From assembly GCA_902577425.1 (NCBI GenBank), contig CACGZD010000001.1, forward strand, positions 177,860 through 241,859: a stretch of DNA of 64,000 bases, given 5' to 3'. The DNA is from an uncultured Alphaproteobacteria bacterium (GTDB lineage: Bacteria > Pseudomonadota > Alphaproteobacteria > HIMB59 > GCA-002718135). Position numbers and translations under genes: made by a program. A model generated the notes under the pieces. The model was not told the origin of the DNA and did not search any database. It saw only the letters and a program-made list of their open reading frames with translations. Of the stretch, positions 18,130 to 26,528 are shown piece after piece (position 1 is the first letter of the stretch; every line of letters starts with the position of its first letter).

Positions 18130-18354
18130 ATGGAAATTGAAGCAGCAAAAGTAATAGGAGCGGGATTAGCCGTTATTGGTGTTATTGGCTCTGGTATTGG
18201 AATTGGAAATATATTTTCTTCATTCATTGAAGCAGTAGGAAGAAATCCTGCAGCAAGAAGTGAGGTATTTACAATGACCATGTTAGGGTTTGCTCTTGTA
18301 GAAGCAATAGCACTATTTGCACTTGTTATAGCGCTAGTAATATTATTTGGATAA
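18130..18354 (+). CDS. atpE: ATP synthase F0 subunit c
   Basis: This 74-residue hairpin of two membrane helices forms the rotor ring. The polar loop is GRNPAARSE (about 37-45) and the ion-binding acid is E58 in ALVEAIALFAL. The residue after E58 is Ala, not Ser/Thr, which argues for protons rather than sodium as the coupling ion. A strong ribosome site precedes it. Confidence 0.97.
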   Translation: MEIEAAKVIGAGLAVIGVIGSGIGIGNIFSSFIEAVGRNPAARSEVFTMTMLGFALVEAIALFALVIALVILFG

Positions 18355-18374
18355 AATAATTAGGAATAATATTT

Positions 18375-18869
18375 ATGCCTCAGTTAAACCCTGAATTTTT
18401 TGCATCCCAACTTTTTTGGTTAGTAATAACTTTTGTATTTTTATTTATTTTTTTATGGCGAGTTTCCTTGCCTAGAATCAATAGTGTTCAAACAAAAAGA
18501 GAAAATAAAATTAAGGAAGATATTAAAAAAGCAAAACAACTGCAAGCTGAGGCAGAGGATATTCAAGAACAAATTAATAAACAATTAGATCAAGCAAAAT
18601 CTGATTCAGCAGAATTAATTAAATCTGCTTTTGTAAAACTCCAAGATGAATCATCAAAAAAATTAGAGGAGCTTGATAAAAGTTTATCTACCAAAATTGA
18701 TGCGACATATGAAGCAATTGAAAAAAATAAAACTGAATCTATGAACCAAATTTATGAACAAATTAATGATATTACAAAATTAATGATTTCAAAAATTTCA
18801 AATATACAAGTTAATGAAGGAGAAATTAAAATGGCAGTAGAGAAAATTCGTCAGAAAGTAATACATTAA
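18375..18869 (+). CDS. atpF': ATP synthase F0 subunit b' (first b-type subunit)
   Basis: The 164-residue protein has one N-terminal membrane helix (about 9-29, LFWLVITFVFLFIFLWRV) and a long charged coiled coil, the stator-stalk form. The PQLNPEFFASQLFWL start is typical of subunit b' of alphaproteobacteria, which have two unequal b subunits. It ends 2 bp before the second b gene. Confidence 0.92.
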   Translation: MPQLNPEFFASQLFWLVITFVFLFIFLWRVSLPRINSVQTKRENKIKEDIKKAKQLQAEAEDIQEQINKQLDQAKSDSAELIKSAFVKLQDESSKKLEELDKSLSTKIDATYEAIEKNKTESMNQIYEQINDITKLMISKISNIQVNEGEIKMAVEKIRQKVIH

Positions 18870-18871
18870 AA

Positions 18872-19357
18872 ATGTTTTCTGATCCGAAATTTTGGGTAGC
18901 AATTTCATTTATAATTTTTGTTGCGGTAATTTTCAATCCTATTAGAAAAATATTAGGAACTTCATTAGACTCAAAAATTAAAGAAATAAAAGATAGTATT
19001 GATGAAGCAGAAAATCTTAAAAATGAAACACAAGCAACTCTTAGTGAAATAAGAAAAAGACAAAACGAAGTTAAAACTGAAATTCAAGAAATTCATTCAA
19101 ATGCTAATTTAAAAATTAAAAATTTAGAATCAGAGGCTCATAAAAAATTAAATGAACAAATATCAAAAAGAGAATTAATGGCAAAATCTAAAATAGAGCA
19201 AATGGCAAGGGATGCTAATATTTCAATTCAAAAAAATATTTCAGATACTTCAATAAAAGTTGCTATTAGTTTAATTGAAGAAAAACTAGATGATAGTGAA
19301 AAAAAGAATTTAATAAATCAGTCTATTAAAGATTTAGGCTCTGTTTTAAAAAATTAG
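18872..19357 (+). CDS. atpF: ATP synthase F0 subunit b
   Basis: The 161-residue stator subunit has an N-terminal membrane helix (FWVAISFIIFVAVIF, about 7-22) and a coiled coil rich in Glu/Lys. The FSDPKFWVAISF start is the typical alphaproteobacterial b sequence. It is the last gene of the F0 operon; the F1 genes are elsewhere, as normal in this class. Its TAG overlaps the convergent lipoprotein stop by 4 bp. Confidence 0.93.
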   Translation: MFSDPKFWVAISFIIFVAVIFNPIRKILGTSLDSKIKEIKDSIDEAENLKNETQATLSEIRKRQNEVKTEIQEIHSNANLKIKNLESEAHKKLNEQISKRELMAKSKIEQMARDANISIQKNISDTSIKVAISLIEEKLDDSEKKNLINQSIKDLGSVLKN

Positions 19358-19881
19358 TTTAATAGCTCAATTCTTTTTTTATCTAAAATAAAACCAATTA
19401 AAAAAGTAGTATCTTCATCTATAAGGTCAGCATCAACTTTGATGGGAATAGTTTTTGTTATTTCTGTTTCAATCAAATCTTTTGAATCTAAATCTTTTTT
19501 TGTAGTTCCGGATGCAGAATAGTATTCTATACTATTTGTTTTTTTATTTTTATCAATCATAGCAATATAAAATGGCAGTATAAATTCTTGTTTTGATTGA
19601 TCTATTGGATTGATAACAAATAATAATGAAAGATTAGTAGAAAAAATATTATTTTGAATTGTGCATTCTTCAGAAAAAATTGCATTGTTTATTTCAGCTT
19701 GTAAACTTAGATTATCTAGAGTTAATATTTCTTGAGAGCTATCAATATAATTTTTATGTTCTGCAGCAAATAATATTTTGGGACAACTAATATTAGTAAT
19801 TTCTGCCTCTTTGCTTGAATATGGTGCACATCCATATATAAAATATAGAAATATTAATATTATTGCGTTAATTTTTTTCAC
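19354..19881 (-). CDS. Putative lipoprotein of unknown function
   Basis: The 175-residue product has a lipoprotein signal: two lysines, a hydrophobic core and a lipobox-like IYGC with the modified Cys at 18. The mature region is predominantly beta and contains a Cys pair (SCPKIL and EECTIQ) and a late WLIGF-like strand (TTFLIGFILDKKR). I do not recognise a named family. Membrane-anchored proteins of this size between atpF and ispH are plausible envelope factors. It shares a TTAG with the atpF stop in a convergent overlap. Confidence 0.75.
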   Translation of the reverse strand: MKKINAIILIFLYFIYGCAPYSSKEAEITNISCPKILFAAEHKNYIDSSQEILTLDNLSLQAEINNAIFSEECTIQNNIFSTNLSLLFVINPIDQSKQEFILPFYIAMIDKNKKTNSIEYYSASGTTKKDLDSKDLIETEITKTIPIKVDADLIDEDTTFLIGFILDKKRIELLN

Positions 19882-19938
19882 TATCTAATTTAATTAATAT
19901 AAATATAAAAATAAATTCAAGATATCATTGTCATAATT

Positions 19939-20889
19939 ATGAATACACATCAAATCAAAATTTATCTTGCTGGTCCTAGAGGCTTTTGTGCTGGTGTAGA
20001 TCGAGCAATACTCATGGTTGAAGAAGCATTAAAAAAATATGGAAGTCCAGTTTATGTTCGCCACGAAATAGTACACAATAAATATGTTGTAGAAGACCTA
20101 AAAGAAAAAGGAGCAATATTTATTGATGAACTAAATGAAATAAAAGACCTTTCTAGGCCAGTAATTTTTTCTGCTCATGGAGTTCCCAAATCAGTACCAG
20201 AAGAGGCAAAAAATTTAAACTTATTATATTTTGATGCCACCTGTCCTTTAGTTAGCAAAATTCATAGAGAAGTAGAGAATTTTGAAAAACAAAATCTTCC
20301 AATTATTCTTATAGGGCACCGTAATCATCCTGAAGTTATTGGTACAATGGGGCAAATAAAATCTTCTATTCATCTTGTTGAAAATGAAAAAGATGTCGAA
20401 TTATTAAAATTAGATAAAAATAAAAAAATTGCTTATGTAACACAAACTACACTCTCAGTTGACGAAACAAAAGAAATTATAAAAGCTATAAAAAAAAAAT
20501 TTAATGATGTAATTGAACCTCGCAAGAATGATATTTGCTATGCTACAACTAATAGGCAAGAAGCAGTTAAAAAAATAGCATCTAATTGTGAAGTTTTTTT
20601 GGTTATTGGAGCTTATAATTCTTCTAATTCTATTCGATTAGTTGAGGTTGCAAAAAAATATGGTGCAAGAAAAAGTATCTTACTTGAAAACATAGAGCAA
20701 TTTGATGAAAAAATTTTTAAAAATATTTACTCTATTGGTATTACGGCAAGTGCTTCTGCTCCTGAAATATTAGTACAAAACTTTATTGAATTACTAGAAA
20801 AAAAATTTGATATTGAACTTATTCAAGATGATTTTATAAAAGAAGATGTGAATTTTAAAATACCTCAAAAACTTAAAGAAGCAATTTAA
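19939..20889 (+). CDS. ispH: 4-hydroxy-3-methylbut-2-enyl diphosphate reductase
   Basis: IspH performs the last step of the MEP isoprenoid pathway, giving IPP and DMAPP. The three Fe-S cysteines are present: C17 in PRGFCAGVDRAI, C102 in DATCPLVSK and C200 in NDICYATTNRQ. Substrate-binding residues such as the His in RHEIVHN and SAHGVP, and the TQTTLS motif, are intact. Length 316 is normal. The next gene, thrB, starts 1 bp after its stop. Confidence 0.96.
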   Translation: MNTHQIKIYLAGPRGFCAGVDRAILMVEEALKKYGSPVYVRHEIVHNKYVVEDLKEKGAIFIDELNEIKDLSRPVIFSAHGVPKSVPEEAKNLNLLYFDATCPLVSKIHREVENFEKQNLPIILIGHRNHPEVIGTMGQIKSSIHLVENEKDVELLKLDKNKKIAYVTQTTLSVDETKEIIKAIKKKFNDVIEPRKNDICYATTNRQEAVKKIASNCEVFLVIGAYNSSNSIRLVEVAKKYGARKSILLENIEQFDEKIFKNIYSIGITASASAPEILVQNFIELLEKKFDIELIQDDFIKEDVNFKIPQKLKEAI

Positions 20890-20890
20890 A

Positions 20891-21841
20891 ATGGCTGTAT
20901 TCACAAAAATATCAAAATCAGAAATTGAGTTTTTTTTAAAAGATTATTCCATTGGTAATTTAATTTCTTTTGAAGGTATTGTTAAAGGAACAGAAAATAC
21001 AAACTATAAAGTTGTTACTACTAAAGATAATTACATATTAACATTATTAGAAAAAAGAGTAGAGCCAGAAGAACTTCCTTTCTTTATGAGTCTCCAAAAA
21101 GAGTTAGCTGCCAATGGTTTTACTTGTCCACTACCAATTAAAAATAAAGAAAATTCAGTAATCAATAAATTAAAAAATAAAAATGCTGTAATAATTTCTT
21201 TTTTACAAGGTGAAAATTTATCTACAGTTAACGCTGAACATTGTAGAGAGCTTGGGGGAAAAATTGCAGAATTTACAAATATTACAAAAACTTTAAATTT
21301 ATCAAGATCAAATGGTTTAGGATATGATGCATGGGTAAATATTTATAATAGTTTCAAAACTGTAAAGGATAGTGCTTATGAAGAATATTTGCAAATATTG
21401 GATAAAGAATTAATTTTTTTAAAAAATAATTGGCCAATTAATTTGCCCAAAGCGATAATTCATGCTGACTTGTTTATAGATAATGTACTATTTACAAATA
21501 ATAAAATTTCGGGAGTAATTGACTTTTATTTCTCCTGTAATGATTTTATAGCTTATGAACTAGCTCTAACTATAAATGCATGGTGTTTTAATGAAAATGG
21601 AATATTTAATTATGAAAACTTTAATTCATTTATAATAGGTTTTAATAGTGTTTCATCATTAAATAATGAAGAAAAAGAATCAATGAACATTTTGTTAAGA
21701 GGTGCAGCCGTGCGCATTTTAGTAACCAGACTACATGATAAAATTTTTCATCCAAATGATGCATTAGTTGAACTTAAAAACCCAAAAGAATATTTAAATA
21801 TTTTAAAATGGCATCAAAAAAATAAAAATCTTAATATATGA
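20891..21841 (+). CDS. thrB: Homoserine kinase (aminoglycoside-phosphotransferase fold)
   Basis: The 316-residue protein is the APH-fold homoserine kinase of alpha- and some gammaproteobacteria, not the GHMP type. It starts [22 protein letters not shown], has the ENTNYKV glycine-loop region near residue 36, and the catalytic [11 protein letters not shown] (Brenner motif HxDxxxxN) followed by [10 protein letters not shown] (DFG-like Asp). It phosphorylates homoserine on the way to threonine. The ispH-thrB-rnhA order is typical for this class. Its stop overlaps rnhA as ATGA. Confidence 0.93.
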   Translation: MAVFTKISKSEIEFFLKDYSIGNLISFEGIVKGTENTNYKVVTTKDNYILTLLEKRVEPEELPFFMSLQKELAANGFTCPLPIKNKENSVINKLKNKNAVIISFLQGENLSTVNAEHCRELGGKIAEFTNITKTLNLSRSNGLGYDAWVNIYNSFKTVKDSAYEEYLQILDKELIFLKNNWPINLPKAIIHADLFIDNVLFTNNKISGVIDFYFSCNDFIAYELALTINAWCFNENGIFNYENFNSFIIGFNSVSSLNNEEKESMNILLRGAAVRILVTRLHDKIFHPNDALVELKNPKEYLNILKWHQKNKNLNI

Positions 21842-22263
21842 TAACGATTTACACTGATGGAGCTTGTTCTGGTAATCCAGGTATTGGAGGATGGGGAGCA
21901 GTCATAATTAAAGAAAAAAAAATTACCCATCTTTATGGCGGCCTTGATGAAACAACAAATAATCAGATGGAATTAACAGCTGCAATCAAAGCTCTAGAAT
22001 ATTTTAAAGAGCCTGAAAAGATTGAAATACATACAGATAGTAAATATGTAATGAATGGTATTGAAAGTTGGATCATTAATTGGAAAAAAAATGGATGGAA
22101 AACAGCATCCAAAAAACCTGTTAAAAATAAAGAGTTATGGATGGCTTTAGACACTGTTATATCAAAACATGAGATAGAATGGCATTGGGTAAAAGGACAT
22201 TCTGGAGATGAAAATAATGAAATAGCAGATCAATTAGCTCGAAAATATATTGAAAAATATTAA
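21838..22263 (+). CDS. rnhA: Ribonuclease HI
   Basis: RNase HI degrades RNA in RNA/DNA hybrids. The DEDD catalytic set is visible: Asp in [12 protein letters not shown], Glu in NQMELTAA, Asp in HTDSKYV and Asp in NEIADQLAR. The basic handle ([20 protein letters not shown]) and WHWVKGHSG loop are intact. Length 141 is normal. The yceI start shares the last base of its stop codon. Confidence 0.96.
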   Translation: MITIYTDGACSGNPGIGGWGAVIIKEKKITHLYGGLDETTNNQMELTAAIKALEYFKEPEKIEIHTDSKYVMNGIESWIINWKKNGWKTASKKPVKNKELWMALDTVISKHEIEWHWVKGHSGDENNEIADQLARKYIEKY

Positions 22264-22838
22264 TGAATTTTTTTTTTATTTTCTTATTTTTTTTAACTAT
22301 AAATTTTTCTTTATCAACAAAAGTTTTTTCAAAAGAAAGTTGGTTATTAGATAAAAATCTTTCTAGTATTGAGTTTGAATTACCTGTTTTATTTGCTAAT
22401 AATGTACAGGGTAAATTTGAAGAAATAAATGGGATCATAGAAATAGATTTAGCAAATAAAGAAAATAATAAAGCAATTTTTTCTGTTAAAATAAATAGTA
22501 TAAATATGAACTACAAAAAATATAAAAATTTATTACTAAGTGATATTTTTTTTGATAGTTATAATTTTCCAGTTGCCTTAGTAGATACAAAAAAATTTTC
22601 ATATAAAAACGAAAATGAGTTTTCTTTAGAAGTAGAATTAACAATTAAAGGTAAAACTGAAATAGTTCCCTTAGATATAGAAATAATACACCTAGCAAAT
22701 GAATTAATACAAATTAAAACAGATTTAGATTTTTCAAGAACATTATTTAATATAGGTACAGGCAAGTGGAAGTCTACAGCAATACTAAAAGACAAAGGAG
22801 TGATAAAAACTAATCTATTTTTATTCAAACAAGAATAA
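22263..22838 (+). CDS. YceI-family periplasmic protein
   Basis: The 191-residue protein has a signal peptide (hydrophobic core about residues 2-19). Its mature part has the YceI lipocalin-like pattern: WLLDKNLSSIEFELP, VQGKFEEINGIIEID, FSVKINSINM, LLSDIFFDSYNFPVALVDTKKF, LTIKGKTEIVPL and a terminal DLDFSRTLFNIGTGKW. YceI proteins bind isoprenoid-type lipids and are linked to acid or osmotic stress. The location downstream of ispH may be coincidental. The gene is convergent with the dehydratase that opens the sugar island, with a 5-bp gap. Confidence 0.88.
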   Translation: MNFFFIFLFFLTINFSLSTKVFSKESWLLDKNLSSIEFELPVLFANNVQGKFEEINGIIEIDLANKENNKAIFSVKINSINMNYKKYKNLLLSDIFFDSYNFPVALVDTKKFSYKNENEFSLEVELTIKGKTEIVPLDIEIIHLANELIQIKTDLDFSRTLFNIGTGKWKSTAILKDKGVIKTNLFLFKQE

Positions 22839-22843
22839 GATAA

Positions 22844-24346
22844 TTATACAGTAGCTCCAATTACCCACGGATTAAATTCATCATCACCATATTCGTTGAT
22901 TTCACTTTTTGACGGTTTTCCTGAAGCCGTATCAATAATCATCTCAAAAATATCTTTGCCAATCGAAGTTACATCTGATTCTCCATCCATTATAGAACCA
23001 GCATTTATGTCCATATCTTCTTCAAGATTGTTGTACATATTAGTGTTAGTAGCTATTTTTAAACTAGGTGAAGGCTTAAAGCCAAAACAAGATCCTCTAC
23101 CAGTTGTAAAACAAATAACGTTAGAACCAGAAGCAACTTGACCAGTAACTGAAACAGGATCATAACCCGGAGAGTCCATATAATTAAACCCTTTTTTCTT
23201 TAAAGGTTCGGCATAGCTAAGTACATCAGTCATAACTGAAGTACCACTTTTTGCTACAGCTCCTAAAGATTTTTCGAGAATAGTTGTTAAGCCTCCTCGT
23301 TTATTTCCAGGTGATGGATTGTTATCAAGACTAGCATTATTTATAGTTGTATAGTTTTTCCACCAGTCTATTTGTTTTTCTAGCTTTTCAATTATTTCAT
23401 TATTATCAGCTCTTTCAATTAATAAATGTTCTGCACCATAAATTTCAGGGGTTTCAGCTAAAATTGTACTGCCTCCATATTTGACAAGCAAATCAGAAGC
23501 ATATCCTAAAGCAGGGTTAGCAGTAATACCTGAATAGGCATCTGATCCTCCACATTGTAAAGCAACTGTTAATTCAGATATGGGTATTTGAACTCTTTTA
23601 TCTCTATTTAAATCGGGTAATATTTCTAAAATTTGAGATGAAACTTTGTTAATGATTTCTTTAGTTCCACCCTCATCTTGTATATTCATATATACAACTG
23701 GATCATTTTCTTCCTTATCTTGATATAAAGAAATTTGTGCACATTCACAGCCTAAACCAATCACAAATACTTTAGAAAAATTTGGATGTTTTTTAAATCC
23801 CTCTATTGTTTGGTTAAAAACTGTCATGCCATATCCTTGGTTGTTCATGCCACAACCAGAAGAATGTTTCAAACAAACAGCTCCATCAATATTTGTATAT
23901 TCTTTTAATTTGGGATTGCTGTTAATTCTGTCAGCAATTTTTTTTACAACTGTAGCAGAACAATTTACAGTACTCAAAAGCCCAATATAATTTCTTGTTC
24001 CAGATTTGCCATTAGCTCTTTTAAAACCATTAAAAAATCTACTTTCTAAAACTTCATCAGTGCCATTAATCTTATTTTTCCGTTCAGTTATTCTTTCAAA
24101 TTCTGCAAATTCCAAATTATGTGAATGAACATGATCTCCGGGTAATATTTCTTTTGTTGCCACACCAATTATTTGTCCATATTTGTAAACATAGGAGTTT
24201 TGTTCTATCTTTGTAAGAGCGATTTTATGACCAAATGGTATTTGAGTTCTAGATACTAAATCATTTTCAACTTTAGTATTATTGGGAATATTCATTGGAG
24301 CTACAGCTACATTATCTTTTTTATTAAGTTTGATGAGGTTATACAT
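22844..24346 (-). CDS. UxaA-family sugar-acid dehydratase (altronate dehydratase-like)
   Basis: The 500-residue protein has the UxaA/GarD layout: an N-terminal SAF-like domain (about 1-95, with GHKIALTKI and LPGDHVHSHN), then the large catalytic domain starting SGTRNYIGLLSTVNCSATVV. The HSSGCGM motif, FVIGLGCEC, ALQCGGSDAYSG and the CFTTGRGSCFGFKPSPSLKI motif match iron-dependent altronate/galactarate dehydratases. It converts an aldonate or aldarate to a 2-keto-3-deoxy acid in the cytoplasm. It is 5 bp downstream of an aldo/keto reductase gene, which suggests an oxidise-then-dehydrate pair. The exact stereochemistry of the substrate is unknown. Confidence 0.9.
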   Translation of the reverse strand: MYNLIKLNKKDNVAVAPMNIPNNTKVENDLVSRTQIPFGHKIALTKIEQNSYVYKYGQIIGVATKEILPGDHVHSHNLEFAEFERITERKNKINGTDEVLESRFFNGFKRANGKSGTRNYIGLLSTVNCSATVVKKIADRINSNPKLKEYTNIDGAVCLKHSSGCGMNNQGYGMTVFNQTIEGFKKHPNFSKVFVIGLGCECAQISLYQDKEENDPVVYMNIQDEGGTKEIINKVSSQILEILPDLNRDKRVQIPISELTVALQCGGSDAYSGITANPALGYASDLLVKYGGSTILAETPEIYGAEHLLIERADNNEIIEKLEKQIDWWKNYTTINNASLDNNPSPGNKRGGLTTILEKSLGAVAKSGTSVMTDVLSYAEPLKKKGFNYMDSPGYDPVSVTGQVASGSNVICFTTGRGSCFGFKPSPSLKIATNTNMYNNLEEDMDINAGSIMDGESDVTSIGKDIFEMIIDTASGKPSKSEINEYGDDEFNPWVIGATV

Positions 24347-24351
24347 AAATA

Positions 24352-25392
24352 TTAAATTGGAGCATTAGGGTGAATTAATTCCTTATCCTTTAATTTTGTC
24401 CAGAATTCAGGTGAAATTTTATTATTAAAATCTTCAAAATTTTCTTCCACTTGAGAAACAGAGGTCATTCCTAAAACTACACTAGCAACTACATCATTTA
24501 AATAGGGAAATTGTATTGCCGCCCTTCTAAGAGAAATATTAGAATCACTGCAAAAGTCTCTAAGTTTATAAGCTTTATTTAGCCAATAATCAGCAGACTC
24601 AAAATCTTTTGGAATTCTAACGAGACTATCGCTGAGGTTTTTTGCCCAATTTTCATCTAATTTTGAATAATCAAAATATGATTCTGGACTGGGATTAATT
24701 AGAATGCCACTATTAAATACTCCTCCTAAAATTAAAGAAATATGATTTTCTTTACAATAAGGAATCAATTCCTCAAGACTAGTTTGATCTAGAAGAGAGT
24801 ATCTTCCCGCAAGAAGAAAACAATCAAAATGTCCCATTTTTGCAAGTTCAAGTAACATTTCATTTTGATTCATTCCACATCCAAGAGCTTTAACAGCTTT
24901 TTCATCTCGTAATTTAAGCATTGCTTTTATTGCTCCTTTTTTGGCATGATCTAAGTGATCAGGATGATTATCTGGATCATGTAAATGTAAAATATCAACG
25001 CTATCTAATTGCAAACGTTTCAAACTTTCTTCAAATGAACGCATTACTGCATCATAACTAAAATCAAAAATTGTATCTTTATGGGGATCTTGTCCTTTAA
25101 ATTTTTCATTTGCCTTTTCAGTATGAACTACAAGTCTACCTACTTTAGTGGCTATAGCAAAATCTTCTCTCTTTTTTTCTTTCAAAAATTTTCCAATTCT
25201 CTCCTCTGCCATGCCTGAACCATATAAAGGTGCGGTATCAAAATATCTTATTCCACTTTCCCATGCTTTAGCAATTGTTAGTTGAGCTTCTTCAGGATCA
25301 ACTGCTACAGGCCACCCTCCTAAAGGAGCAGTTCCCATTCCTAGTTGAGAAATTTTTAAATTTGTTTTGCCTATTTTGTTTTTAGTTATCAT
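24352..25392 (-). CDS. Aldo/keto reductase, D-threo-aldose / L-fucose 1-dehydrogenase-like
   Basis: The 346-residue enzyme shows the AKR tetrad: Asp and Tyr in YFDTAPLYGSG, Lys in ATKVGRL and His in LHLHDPDN. The TAPLGGWP start and the LGCGMNQ and LLAGRYSLLDQ segments are typical of the D-threo-aldose 1-dehydrogenase group, which oxidises L-fucose, D-arabinose or L-xylose to lactones. It is transcribed with the UxaA-type dehydratase and divergent from xylitol dehydrogenase across 98 bp that holds an imperfect palindrome. Other AKR activities, for example pyridoxal 4-dehydrogenase, are possible. Confidence 0.88.
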   Translation of the reverse strand: MITKNKIGKTNLKISQLGMGTAPLGGWPVAVDPEEAQLTIAKAWESGIRYFDTAPLYGSGMAEERIGKFLKEKKREDFAIATKVGRLVVHTEKANEKFKGQDPHKDTIFDFSYDAVMRSFEESLKRLQLDSVDILHLHDPDNHPDHLDHAKKGAIKAMLKLRDEKAVKALGCGMNQNEMLLELAKMGHFDCFLLAGRYSLLDQTSLEELIPYCKENHISLILGGVFNSGILINPSPESYFDYSKLDENWAKNLSDSLVRIPKDFESADYWLNKAYKLRDFCSDSNISLRRAAIQFPYLNDVVASVVLGMTSVSQVEENFEDFNNKISPEFWTKLKDKELIHPNAPI

Positions 25393-25424
25393 TTTATATT
25401 TTTTACTTTATCATAATAAAGATT

Positions 25425-25460
25425 AAATTTTATATAAAAAAGCTTTTATAAAAGAAATTT
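25425..25460. promoter_or_regulatory. Imperfect palindrome in a divergent promoter region (possible operator)
   Basis: A 36-bp imperfect palindrome centred on AGCT (25441-25444) has outer arms AAATTT and an inner AAAAGCTTTT. About 16 of 20 positions match when each 20-nt half (sharing the AGCT centre) is compared with the reverse complement of the other. It is midway between two divergent sugar-catabolism genes. AT-rich DNA makes such symmetry easier by chance, so this is only a candidate. Confidence 0.3.
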
Positions 25461-25490
25461 TTATTTATAATTTTTATATCAATAAAATAT

Positions 25491-26528
25491 ATGAAAGCAT
25501 TAGTATTAGAAAAAAAATTAGAACTTTCTTTACGTGATATTACCATTCCAACAATTACAGGTGATGATGAAGTAAAAATAAAAATGCATACTGTGGGTAT
25601 TTGTGGTTCAGATATTCATTATTATGAACATGGAAAGATTGGTCAATGGTTAGTAAAAGAACCAATGATTCTTGGCCATGAAGGATCTGGCACAATTATA
25701 GAAATTGGAAAAAATGAAAAAAAACTCAAAGTTGGAGATAGAGTTTGTGTGGAACCTCAAATAACTGATAAGAATTCTAAAGAATATAAACTTGGGATTT
25801 ATAATTATGATCAATCAGTAAAATTTTGGGCAACTCCTCCGATTCATGGTTGTTTAGTTCCTGAAGTAATATTCCCCGCTGATTTAGTATTTAAAATTCC
25901 AGATAATTTATCCTTTGCAGAAGGTGCAATGGTTGAGCCTCTTGCAGTAGGTATGCAAGGTGCCACGAAAGCTAATATAAAACCAGGACAAATTGGATTA
26001 GTAATGGGTTGTGGACCTATAGGAATTGTAACAGCTCTAGCTGCTTTAGCAGGAGGATGTGCTAAGGTTTTTATTGCTGATATTTTATCTGAAAAATTAA
26101 AAATTTGTGAAAATTATCCTGATTTAATTCCAATAGATTTAAAAAATGAAAATCTCCAAGAAAAGGTATTGAAAGAAACAAATAACTGGGGAGTAAATTG
26201 TTTTTTTGAATGTTCAGGAGCAGTTGAAGCTTATGAGTCTATTTTTTCATGCTGTTGCCCTGGTGCAACTGTTGTTCTAATAGGAAATAATGCTACGCCT
26301 GTGCCAATGGACTGGGCAATACTATTTGCAAAGGGTTTAGATTTTAAAACTGTCCATAGATATTCACATCAATATGAGAACGCTATTCGACTTTTAAGTA
26401 ATGGAAAAATTAATCTCAAGCCATTAATTTCAAAAACTTTTGATTTTGAACAAAGTATAAAAGCTTTTGAAAGGGCTGCTGAACATAGAGCTGAAGATAT
26501 AAAATTACAAATATTGGTAAACGGTTAG
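25491..26528 (+). CDS. Xylitol dehydrogenase (D-xylulose-forming, medium-chain, no structural zinc)
   Basis: The 345-residue zinc MDR oxidises a polyol to a ketose with NAD. Catalytic zinc ligands are C38 (GICGSD), H63 and E64 (GHEG). The usual four-Cys structural zinc lobe is absent: residues 88-115 read EPQITDKNSKEYKLGIYNYD then KFWATPPIHGCL. This variant is, from memory, characteristic of alphaproteobacterial xylitol dehydrogenases rather than sorbitol dehydrogenases. The Rossmann motif is GLVMGCGPIGIV. It converges on xylulokinase with overlapping stops (TTAG), which supports a xylitol to D-xylulose to xylulose 5-phosphate route. Confidence 0.87.
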   Translation: MKALVLEKKLELSLRDITIPTITGDDEVKIKMHTVGICGSDIHYYEHGKIGQWLVKEPMILGHEGSGTIIEIGKNEKKLKVGDRVCVEPQITDKNSKEYKLGIYNYDQSVKFWATPPIHGCLVPEVIFPADLVFKIPDNLSFAEGAMVEPLAVGMQGATKANIKPGQIGLVMGCGPIGIVTALAALAGGCAKVFIADILSEKLKICENYPDLIPIDLKNENLQEKVLKETNNWGVNCFFECSGAVEAYESIFSCCCPGATVVLIGNNATPVPMDWAILFAKGLDFKTVHRYSHQYENAIRLLSNGKINLKPLISKTFDFEQSIKAFERAAEHRAEDIKLQILVNG

